Assembly: GCF_000379125.1 (NCBI RefSeq)
Contig: NZ_KB900626.1
Location: forward strand, 711,433-775,432
Length of the DNA: 64,000 nucleotides
Direction of reading: 5' to 3'
Origin: Methylosinus sp. LW4
Lineage (GTDB): Bacteria > Pseudomonadota > Alphaproteobacteria > Rhizobiales > Beijerinckiaceae
Shown here: positions 34,736 to 41,899 of the stretch, one piece after another
Numbering within the stretch: the stretch's first letter is position 1
Layout of the letters: each line of letters begins with the position of its first letter
Program-made: the position numbers and the translations under genes
The notes under the pieces: generated by a model
Told to the model about the DNA's origin: nothing
What the model saw: only the letters and a program-made list of their open reading frames with translations
Database searches by the model: none

Positions 34736-35617
34736 ATGCGTAAGACAAAAATGACGATGCGCCGCTCGGGCGCGACCGAAATCGACGACTCGCTGAACAA
34801 GGCGGCGCGCGAGGCCGTGAAGGCGGCGATCGAGGCGGATCATGCGGTCGATCCGCTGTTCCGCCCCGAGGTGTCGAGGCTGGTCTCGGCCTATGCGTCC
34901 GCCGCCAAAAGGCATGGCCCGCTCATCGAGCGCGCGATCGGCGATTGCCTCGAGAGCGCCGGTTGCACTGTGTTCCGCAATCTCGGCGTTCCCGTCACGC
35001 AGGGCGCGCTGGAACTCGCGGAATCGCATGAATACGCCACGACGGCGACGCAGCAGATCCGATTCGTCGATGGCAAGATCGCGAGCTTCGTCGATATCGA
35101 CATTCTCGCGATCGATGAAGAGCGTGAGGTCGCCTGGGCGCTCTCGATCAAGCGCGGCGGCGGCGCCACCGAGACGAAAAAGCGACGCGCGATCGAGCGC
35201 GATCTCATGGCGCTGAGGCTGAATCTCGCGTCTTATCTGCGTCAGCAGGGCTATTCGCGGGTCACGACGGCGCATGCCTTCGTGGTCGATTATCTGGGAT
35301 CGGCGGGATTTTCGAAAGCGATCACGCTGACCCGCGAGAAAATCGACGACACATTCCGCCTCCCGATCATGGCGTCGATCGACGCCATGACGCAGGCGAT
35401 GAAGGCTGCGCTCGACGCCGAGTTGGCGCGCCTGCTCGCGCCGGTCGTTCGCGGCATGGAAAGGCCCGTTTTGCCGAAGCGTTCGGTCGCCCTGGTCCGA
35501 CCGACGCCCTTCGGGCTCCATGCGCATTCGCGCCGCCGCCGGGAGGGCGTCCCGGTGAAGCCGCCGATGAGCGGCCGCCCCTTCGACAGCCTGTCCTCCG
35601 AGGAGAGCGAGCAATGA
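34736..35617 (+). CDS. Putative PD-(D/E)xK-fold protein, partner of an FtsH-like protease
   Basis: A 293-residue protein from ATG 34736 with GAGGAG 9 bases upstream. The core fits a restriction-endonuclease-like fold: helix with Glu in PLIERAIGDCLESAGC (about 58-75), the strand FVDIDILAIDEE (about 119-130) and a second strand ending VAWALSIKRGG (about 133-143), giving E...D...(S)xK. A helical region and a basic, disordered tail follow. No family name comes to mind, and the SxK variant weakens the nuclease call. Its stop overlaps the start of the next gene (ATGA), so it works as a pair with the FtsH-like protein. Confidence 0.6.
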   Translation: MRKTKMTMRRSGATEIDDSLNKAAREAVKAAIEADHAVDPLFRPEVSRLVSAYASAAKRHGPLIERAIGDCLESAGCTVFRNLGVPVTQGALELAESHEYATTATQQIRFVDGKIASFVDIDILAIDEEREVAWALSIKRGGGATETKKRRAIERDLMALRLNLASYLRQQGYSRVTTAHAFVVDYLGSAGFSKAITLTREKIDDTFRLPIMASIDAMTQAMKAALDAELARLLAPVVRGMERPVLPKRSVALVRPTPFGLHAHSRRRREGVPVKPPMSGRPFDSLSSEESEQ

Positions 35618-37572
35618 GCGGGCTGCGCAATCTTCACGACGACGGCGACATTTTCGACACGGCCGATGATGACGCCGACGAGGCGTCGGCGAATAAGGCA
35701 GGCTCCGTCGCCGATGCGCTCGCATGGGAATGTCTGCGGGCGGCGCTGCCGTCCGACCTGCGCCGGCGCATCCGACGCGGCGACCCGGTCGCCATCATTG
35801 TCCAGGCGCCCGGCGCCGAATGGTGCGGCCCGCTGACGCGCGCGCTGCGGCGCGACTCGGCGCGAATCCTCTGTGTGTCGCGCGACGGCTCCTCCCGTCG
35901 CGAGCACGACCAGGCGAAAGGCAATGACGAAGTGGCCTTGGCCCTCGCGGGCGGGCGTCCCGTCATCGGCGTCTCGCAGAATCCGCAATCGCTCCTGCCG
36001 TCCGCGCTTTTATCCGCGGCGGACGCGCGCATTTCCGTCGCGCCGCCCGATGCGAATGTGCTCCGCCGGCTCCTGAGAAAGCACGCGCGCGGCAAGGCGC
36101 CGACGGAGATTCCCGACGGAGCCGCGACGGCGCTGACTTTCGCCGAGACGGTCAGCGCTTTCCGCGCCGGCGCATCCGCACGCGATGTCGTCGCCAATCT
36201 CCTCCGCGCCGCGGAGTCCAAGAAAGCGCACGTCGGCGGCGCCGTTGCCGACGTTCCGCCGCTCGACTGCCTTCCCGCCGATCTTCGCCGGCTGGCGCAG
36301 GATATAGTCTCGGGCGTCGCCGACTATCGCGCCGGCCGCATCCGTTGGCGCGACATGCCGACGGCCGCCGTGCTGCTCGCCGGCCCGCCCGGCGCCGGAA
36401 AGACGACTTTCGCCTCCGTCCTCGCTCGCGCTTTAGGGGCGCCGCTGGTCGCCGATTCTTGCGGGAAAATGTTCGCGCGAAGCGGCGAGGCCGGCCATCT
36501 CGGCACGATCGCCCGCGCGGTGCAGGACTGCTTCGATGCGGCGCGCACCGCCGCCGCCATTTCAGGCCTTTGCATTCTGAGCATCGACGAGTTCGACGCG
36601 GCCTGTCCGGACAGAGCGTCGATGGACCGCCGTGCGCGAGACTTTTGGGCGCCGCTGGTGACTCTTGTTCTGACTCTCCTCGAAAATCACGAGGGCGTGA
36701 TCATCGTGGCCGCCTCGAATTGCGGCGACGCTATCGACGCCGCCGCCACCAGGCCCGGGCGGCTGAGACGCGTCGACGTCGGCCCGCCGGGCGCGGAATC
36801 GCTCATGCGCGTGCTGCGCTGGCGGCTCGGCGGCGCGCTTTCGACAGTCGCCGATGCGGACCTCCTTGCGGTCCTTCGCCTCGCCGGGCCGGCCGCGACG
36901 CCTGCGCAGGCCGCCGACTGGGCGCGCGACATGCTCCAGGCCGCCCGCGAGGCCGGGCGTGCGCCGGCCCTGGACGATTTGCTGCGCATCATCGCGCCGC
37001 CCGACGAACGGACCCTGGCGGATCGCCGAGTCGCCGCCATTCATGAGGCGGGTCACTGCGTCGCCTATGGGGAAGCCGGAATGCAAATCGCCTCGGCCTC
37101 GATCATCCCGCGCGGCGCATCGGGAGGGGAGACGCGCGCCGTCGGGCGACGACCAGCGTTCCCGACGAGGGCCGATCTCGACGCCGGCGTGATGATCCTG
37201 CTCGCCGGGCGGGGGGCAGAAGAAGCCATTCTCGGCGCGGCATCGACTGGCGCGGTGGCGGATCTGGCCATGGCGACGCGCGCGCTCGCCGAGGGCCACG
37301 CCGCGCATGGGCTTGGGGAGACCTTGCTGCATCGAAACGACGTGGCCGGATCACTGGCTTATGACCGCGAGCTGCGCGACATCGTCGAGGCCGACCTCTC
37401 CCGTCTCTATGCGCGATCGCGCGCCCTGATGCGCAGACGGCGCGCCGACGTCGAGCGGATCGCCGAGGCGCTGCTCGCGCGGAGATTTCTCAGCGGCGAG
37501 GATGTCGCGGCCCTCGTCACGGCTTCTGGAGGTCGCGGCCGCGGCCCGAAAACGCGCGGAAGGGACGCATGA
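35614..37572 (+). CDS. FtsH-like AAA+ zinc metalloprotease without membrane anchor
   Basis: A 652-residue protein; its ATG at 35614 overlaps the upstream stop. The N-terminal 200 residues are a separate domain of unknown fold. The AAA+ module has Walker A AGPPGAGKTT (about 255-264), Walker B LCILSIDEFDA (about 325) and TRPGRLRRVDVGPP, the FtsH-type second region of homology. The C-terminal M41-like peptidase has the zinc motif HEAGH (477-481) and GAVADLAMATRAL, whose Asp corresponds to FtsH's third zinc ligand. Housekeeping FtsH starts with two membrane helices; none is seen here, so this is a cytosolic, specialised relative. Coupling with a nuclease-like protein in a defence-rich island suggests a conflict system. 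Confidence 0.85.
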   Translation: MSGLRNLHDDGDIFDTADDDADEASANKAGSVADALAWECLRAALPSDLRRRIRRGDPVAIIVQAPGAEWCGPLTRALRRDSARILCVSRDGSSRREHDQAKGNDEVALALAGGRPVIGVSQNPQSLLPSALLSAADARISVAPPDANVLRRLLRKHARGKAPTEIPDGAATALTFAETVSAFRAGASARDVVANLLRAAESKKAHVGGAVADVPPLDCLPADLRRLAQDIVSGVADYRAGRIRWRDMPTAAVLLAGPPGAGKTTFASVLARALGAPLVADSCGKMFARSGEAGHLGTIARAVQDCFDAARTAAAISGLCILSIDEFDAACPDRASMDRRARDFWAPLVTLVLTLLENHEGVIIVAASNCGDAIDAAATRPGRLRRVDVGPPGAESLMRVLRWRLGGALSTVADADLLAVLRLAGPAATPAQAADWARDMLQAAREAGRAPALDDLLRIIAPPDERTLADRRVAAIHEAGHCVAYGEAGMQIASASIIPRGASGGETRAVGRRPAFPTRADLDAGVMILLAGRGAEEAILGAASTGAVADLAMATRALAEGHAAHGLGETLLHRNDVAGSLAYDRELRDIVEADLSRLYARSRALMRRRRADVERIAEALLARRFLSGEDVAALVTASGGRGRGPKTRGRDA

Positions 37573-37679
37573 GCGAAGCCGGCGACCTTCTCGATTACGT
37601 CGTCGCGCGCCTTGGCGGATGCGCAAGCGGCTGGGACCCGACGTTTGCCGCGCCGCCACGCGCGAAGCGTTACTTGTGA
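37569..37679 (+). CDS. 36-codon ORF overlapping the protease stop; truncated gene start
   Basis: ATG at 37569 overlaps the protease stop (ATGA), and the frame reads SEAGDLLDYVVARLGG, ending in TGA at 37679. Downstream, another frame continues with LVIARAVLNEAEFRAGLRRRHRCFVIVFPAG up to about 37795, which looks like protein-coding sequence. The likely explanation is a third gene of the operon cut short by a frameshift or deletion. The overlap argues that it was once translated as part of the set. Confidence 0.4.
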   Translation: MSEAGDLLDYVVARLGGCASGWDPTFAAPPRAKRYL

Positions 37680-38120
37680 TCGCAAGGGCTGTTCTCAACG
37701 AGGCGGAGTTTCGCGCTGGCTTGCGCCGTCGCCACCGATGCTTCGTGATCGTGTTTCCGGCCGGGCCGCAGACTCAAGAGCGGCGGTTTCCTTGAAATCT
37801 TAACTGATGCGCGAAGTTGGTGGCTGGCGTCGCTTGGAATTGAACGTTTCGGGCGCTTGCCGTTTGTTAGTTGCCTATTGGCTCGTCTGTTTCGCTTTGG
37901 CCACTGTCAACTGATCGATGCTCTGGCGTGCCGCACGTGCATCGTTTAATTTCATCTCGTGTCGGCGGACAAGTCGAATCAGACGCAAGTTTTCGGGGTT
38001 TGAGAAGTGCGAAGACGCCTCTGGCATTGATCCCGAGGAAGCCTTCGCTGAGATGCGGCGCAGCCACAAGGTCAATCGCTGGACAATTACGGGGCTATCG
38101 CCTCATATGGAAGGTGGGAA
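37680..38120. other. 441-bp gap between the protease operon and the OLD-type gene; only weak ORFs
   Basis: The first 110 bp look like the frameshifted remainder of the ORF at 37569. GC content then falls. Two overlapping open frames are possible: 37918-38124 on the plus strand (68 codons, ending in TGA that overlaps the GTG start of the OLD-type gene) and 37875-38075 on the minus strand (66 codons, rich in Arg/Lys). Neither has a good ribosome binding site, so I do not call either a gene. A foreign-DNA junction probably lies in this stretch. Confidence 0.4.
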
Positions 38121-40001
38121 GTGAGATACAAAAGATTCCAAATTAAAAACTTCAAGGGCATAAAAGATACGACGGTAGACCTAACAGCAGTTGCTGGAGC
38201 ATCTGTGTTTGCTTTCGTTGGCTTGAACGAGAGCGGGAAAACCACGATCCTGGAGGCGATCCACAGTTTTTCGCCCGACGCGGCAACGAAGGAGCTGGTA
38301 GGAGGCGAGTCAACCGGAGCAATAAACAAGCGTGTTCCGCGGCATTTAATATCCACATTTACTGGTGATGTTTCTGTTATCGCAACACTGTCGTTGTCAG
38401 AAGAGGAGAAAAAGACGATAATTCGCGCAATTGAAAGCGCAACAAAACTTATTGTCGATGACGCGTCGATCCCAGATGAAATCATTTTTGAAAGAAAGCA
38501 ATCGTTTAAAGATGGCGATTTAAAAGGCATGTATTTTTCATTGTTGACTCAGCCGTCAGTGCGTGAGAAATCAAAGAGAAAATTTCGGGATCTAGTTGGT
38601 GACGAGCGAGTAGCTGTTCGAGATATCGTTTATGGTTACACGCCGAACATAGCATATTTTCCTACATTCGTTTTTGACTTCCCCAAGACGATCTTTTTGA
38701 CAGAACGAGGTGACGAGATCGATCGTTTTTATAGGCGCGTATTCCAAGATATTCTTGACTACGATGGAAAAGGTAATACAATCGAAAAAGATATCGTTAG
38801 GCGTATCCGTGGAGAAAAGAAGGTATTGCCTTGGCCCAGCTTCTTTGAGCTTTGGATAAAGGATGATGACCGTGATAAAATAAAGCATGTAATGGATAGG
38901 GCGAGCGCCGCAGTTACAGAGCTTGTATTCGGGCGATGGAATAGAATTTTTGGAGAAGATGTTAAGGGTAAAGAGGTTGAGGTTTCGTATGAGGTCGTTG
39001 AAGGCGAAAAGAAAGACGAGAGGGGTGTTGTAACAAAGACAAATGAGCATGATTTATACATAAAATTTCAAATCAGGGATGGGACGCGTCGGTTTGTTGT
39101 TAACGATCGCTCGCTTGGGTTTCGTTGGTTCTTCGCATTCATGTTGTTTACTCAATTTAGGGTCGCCAGGAGGAGTACGAGGCCTCTGCTTTTCCTTTTT
39201 GATGAACCGGCTTCAAATCTACACGCTGCCGCACAGCAGAAGCTAATCGATAGCTTTCCAGAAATAGCCACTGGTGATCATACTTTGGCGTATTCGACCC
39301 ATAGTCACTACATGATCGAGCCGAAATGGCTTGAGCAAACTTTTATTGTGACCAATCGGGCTGATACGCCGCTAACATCTATTCTTGATGATATTTCACT
39401 TGATGATGAGTCGCTCGATATCAAGGTTACGACATATCGCTCGTTCGTCAACGAGCATCCAAATCAAACAAGCTATTTTCAGCCAATTATTGACAGGCTT
39501 GAGGTTGTTCCTTCAAAATTTGACCTGCATAAGAACTCTATTATATTAGAAGGGAGGTCAGATTATTATATTCTGCGATATATTGTAAAAGTTTGTAATG
39601 AAAAGGAGCTTCCGTTGCTTCCTGCGCTAGGTGCGGGGACGTTCGGGGCGCTTGCGGCTTTACATATAGGTTGGAATTTGCGTTTCCTTTTTGTTTTGGA
39701 CGGTGATGGCCAAGGGCAAGAGGAACGCGACCGTTATGTCAAGGAATTTGGAATACCTATCAGTCAAATCTTTACGCTGAGCGACCTTGTTCCTACGGTC
39801 ACGGTTATTGAAGATATGCTTGACAGCGAAGCGCTGAGTTTCATTCAGAAGGAGTTGGGGCTTCCAAAGGCTCCGAGCAAGAGCCAAATTAAGCGATTCT
39901 TTCAAGAGCGCTTAGCTGCTGATAAGGTTGAGGCCCTAAGTAGCGGCTTTGTCATGAACGGTAAAGCCGTGTTGAGTGCCTTGAAAGCGCGTCTAATCTA
40001 A
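38121..40001 (+). CDS. OLD-family ATPase-TOPRIM nuclease, AT-rich (putative anti-phage)
   Basis: A 626-residue protein with a GTG start at 38121 after AAGGTGGGAA. The N-terminus RYKRFQIKNFKGIKDTTVDL leads to Walker A VGLNESGKTT (residues 33-42). Walker B is LLFLFDEPASNLH (about 355-366) and the H-loop is TLAYSTHSHYMI. The C-terminal TOPRIM domain shows ILEGRSDYYILR (about 475-485) and FLFVLDGDGQG (about 523-533), the acidic metal-binding residues of OLD nucleases. Relatives include P2 OLD and GajA of Gabija. Base composition (about 42% GC by eye) and codon use differ sharply from neighbours, a sign of recent transfer. It has no partner on its own strand, so it resembles a stand-alone class 1 OLD. 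Confidence 0.85.
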   Translation: MRYKRFQIKNFKGIKDTTVDLTAVAGASVFAFVGLNESGKTTILEAIHSFSPDAATKELVGGESTGAINKRVPRHLISTFTGDVSVIATLSLSEEEKKTIIRAIESATKLIVDDASIPDEIIFERKQSFKDGDLKGMYFSLLTQPSVREKSKRKFRDLVGDERVAVRDIVYGYTPNIAYFPTFVFDFPKTIFLTERGDEIDRFYRRVFQDILDYDGKGNTIEKDIVRRIRGEKKVLPWPSFFELWIKDDDRDKIKHVMDRASAAVTELVFGRWNRIFGEDVKGKEVEVSYEVVEGEKKDERGVVTKTNEHDLYIKFQIRDGTRRFVVNDRSLGFRWFFAFMLFTQFRVARRSTRPLLFLFDEPASNLHAAAQQKLIDSFPEIATGDHTLAYSTHSHYMIEPKWLEQTFIVTNRADTPLTSILDDISLDDESLDIKVTTYRSFVNEHPNQTSYFQPIIDRLEVVPSKFDLHKNSIILEGRSDYYILRYIVKVCNEKELPLLPALGAGTFGALAALHIGWNLRFLFVLDGDGQGQEERDRYVKEFGIPISQIFTLSDLVPTVTVIEDMLDSEALSFIQKELGLPKAPSKSQIKRFFQERLAADKVEALSSGFVMNGKAVLSALKARLI

Positions 40002-40012
40002 GCCTGCAAATA

Positions 40013-40032
40013 GGCCGTCTTTTAGGATGGCC
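40013..40032 (+). terminator. Weak hairpin after the OLD-type gene
   Basis: GGCCGTC-TTTTAG-GATGGCC forms a short imperfect stem 11 bases past the stop codon. No U-run follows immediately, so termination here is possible but unproven. Confidence 0.3.
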
Positions 40033-40133
40033 CCATTCACGTAATACCAACCCTCTGAGAGGCCGACTCAAGTCAAGGGATTTCCAGAATCGGCTGAAAT
40101 TTAATTCGACATGGGAACTTTAGGAGGTTCGCG

Positions 40134-40540
40134 ATGGCGGCAGCGATTGGGCTTCGGGTCGATTACGATGCGCGCTCCTTGCGGGCGATCGCGAAGCGTT
40201 CGAGGGACGTCCAGCAAGCGCGCGGTCTCCTCTCCTTGGCATCGATCTACGACGGCACCGCTCGCAGCGAGGCGGCGAAGATCGGCGGCGTCACTCGCCA
40301 GGTCGTTCGCGACTGGGTGCTGCGTTTAACGCCGAGGGGCCCAATGGGCTCGTCGGCAGCAGGGCGCCCGGACAACGCTTGCCGATCACCCGCGCGATCG
40401 GCCTGCCGGCCGCGGCGCGCCTTGATCGTCTCAAGCAGCGCGCCAGAGCCGCTCGTTCGGCTCCCCGTATATTTCGAGTGCTTCCGCGAGCCCGGGACTT
40501 GGACCGCGACGACCCAATTCTTCGAACTCGGCTCATGCTC
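40134..40540 (+). pseudogene. IS630-family transposase remnant (N-terminal part, frameshifted)
   Basis: ATG at 40134 follows AGGAGG. The first 65 residues match the helix-turn-helix end of IS630-type transposases (RARGLLSLASIYDG-like, AKIGGVTRQVVRDWVLR). At about 40325 one base seems missing (CGTTTAACG where CGTTTCAAC is expected), after which the next frame continues with FNAEGPNGLVGS-like sequence. The DDE catalytic domain is absent or unrecognisable. A dead insertion-sequence fragment beside an AT-rich insert fits a recombination junction. Confidence 0.7.
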
Positions 40541-40699
40541 CGATCAGCGTGCTACATAAACCAGAGCAGCGGCCGCAGGCGCTTGATAAACAGTCGGGCG
40601 CATCTTCGGAGATCCTTTCGGTTCGAACGACAAACCGAAGCCTCCCAACTCTCGGCCGTCGCTTGCCCCATAGGGTCAGGGGTGAGGAGGGGCGCTGCC

Positions 40700-40728
40700 T
40701 TGACGGTCAAATTTTGACATGGTAAAAC
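40700..40728 (+). promoter_or_regulatory. Sigma-70-like promoter with embedded palindrome for the small peptide gene
   Basis: TTGACG (40700-40705) and TAAAAC (40723-40728) are separated by 17 bp. The spacer contains GTCAAATTTTGAC (40706-40718), a perfect 13-bp palindrome suitable as an operator. Start of transcription would be near 40735, about 27 bases before the ATG. Confidence 0.5.
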
Positions 40729-40761
40729 ACGCACACTTCCCACTAGAGGAAGGAGCGTGTT

Positions 40762-40833
40762 ATGCACTACCTTATCGCAGCCCTTTACATTGGTTTGGCA
40801 GTGGCTCACATCCTACTCGCCATCCAACTCTGA
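40762..40833 (+). CDS. 23-residue hydrophobic membrane peptide
   Basis: ATG at 40762, 8 bases after an AGGAAGGAG ribosome binding site, encodes MHYLIAALYIGLAVAHILLA plus three more residues, ending in TGA at 40831-40833. It is a single predicted transmembrane helix with two His and no charge except the termini. A promoter (40700-40728) lies upstream and an intrinsic terminator (40839-40867) begins 6 bases past the stop, so this is a self-contained gene of about 130 nt. Small peptides of this kind are type I toxins (Ldr, Ibs, TisB-like), stress peptides or regulators of membrane proteins. I see no family match. Confidence 0.6.
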   Translation: MHYLIAALYIGLAVAHILLAIQL

Positions 40834-40838
40834 CTGCT

Positions 40839-40867
40839 AAGAGGCCCTACGGGGCCTCTTTTTTTAC
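40839..40867 (+). terminator. Intrinsic terminator of the small peptide gene
   Basis: AAGAGGCCC (40839-40847), a 4-base loop and GGGCCTCTT (40852-40860) form a perfect 9-bp stem followed by a run of T to about 40865. A partial copy, GGCCTCTTTTTTT, follows at about 40870-40882. Confidence 0.85.
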
Positions 40868-41061
40868 GTGGCCTCTTTTTTTGACCACAATCGTTTCAAG
40901 TGTGACGTAACACTCCCCTAGCCCGACCGCTTTCCTGCTTCAGTGTCGATACTACTACCCCCTCGCCGAGTCGCAAACGTTTCAATTTATTTGGAGGCCT
41001 CCAATCTGATTGAATGTATGGCGGTCCTTTGGTAAGGTGGCTCCTCCGATGGAGTAGGGCA

Positions 41062-41661
41062 ATGCCGCTTTATGGTGTCGATGAAACAGAATCCAAGGGT
41101 GTTCTAGCGCTGGCGTTGGAAGCTAATGACATCATAAGCAGAAATATTTACGTTTTTAGAAACAAAATTGTAGATAAATTTTGCATAAATGCCTCTGATA
41201 TGGCAGATGTGAGTATTGAATCTCTATATAAGTTAGCGATATTCTATCTTAGGCTATTTGCTGCAACTAAGGATGAGCATTTTTCAATTGAGTCGTTTGC
41301 TGAATCACATAATTCGCGTGTATCTGATTTGCTGTCTAATAAGATTTATTTTCATACAGCAAGGCGCGAGGCTCTGCTTCGTTCTATATTTACATCTGAC
41401 GTTATGCCCAGGCTTGCTTTCACGTGGAATCAATATTCATACTCTATTGATCAGTCTAATATTGCAAGATTTATGGCGACGGAGTTGTCGACCGAAACAG
41501 TTAGAAAGGTTATAATATTCGGTGAGCGCTACGGGATGTTCGTGCGCTCAAACGCTTTGGGGGTCGTGATCGTAAAGTCAACTGGAGTGCTTGAGCAGGT
41601 CGTTCTTGATACAATTTCGGAGACGATGCGTAGTTTATACGAATTAGGCCAAAAAATATGA
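41062..41661 (+). CDS. AT-rich uncharacterised protein
   Basis: A 199-residue protein; the ATG at 41062 is preferred because GGAGTAGGGCA stands just before it. It is mostly helical, with no Cys-rich, membrane or signal features (TESKGVLALALEANDIISRNIYVFRNKIVDKFCINASDMADVSIESLYKLAIFYLRLF). I do not recognise it. GC content is about 40%, like the OLD-type gene at 38121-40001 and unlike the flanks, so both may have come with the same transfer. It could be a defence-related or phage-derived protein, but nothing in its sequence shows a role. Confidence 0.65.
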   Translation: MPLYGVDETESKGVLALALEANDIISRNIYVFRNKIVDKFCINASDMADVSIESLYKLAIFYLRLFAATKDEHFSIESFAESHNSRVSDLLSNKIYFHTARREALLRSIFTSDVMPRLAFTWNQYSYSIDQSNIARFMATELSTETVRKVIIFGERYGMFVRSNALGVVIVKSTGVLEQVVLDTISETMRSLYELGQKI

Positions 41662-41899
41662 TGGCGTTTGTTGCGCTGAGGAGCGGAGGGGCCGCCAAGA
41701 AAATCAGGCGAACTCCAATATTCTGACCCGATTTTTTCAGGGGCCGAGTTCAGCCGAGATGACGAGAGAGCGTAACCTTGGAACCGGCGGCGCCTCCTTT
41801 CGACGTGAGAAGCCCACGGCGAGCAGAGCCTTTCCAACCGCATCCTTTTTCCGTCAGGCGGCATAGACGTCGCGCTTCATCTACAGCTTCCCTCATCGT

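Noticed and set aside
37875..38124. Overlapping small ORFs on both strands upstream of the OLD-type gene
   Set aside because: Neither has a ribosome binding site or a recognisable motif; only the stop overlap with the GTG start favours the plus-strand one.
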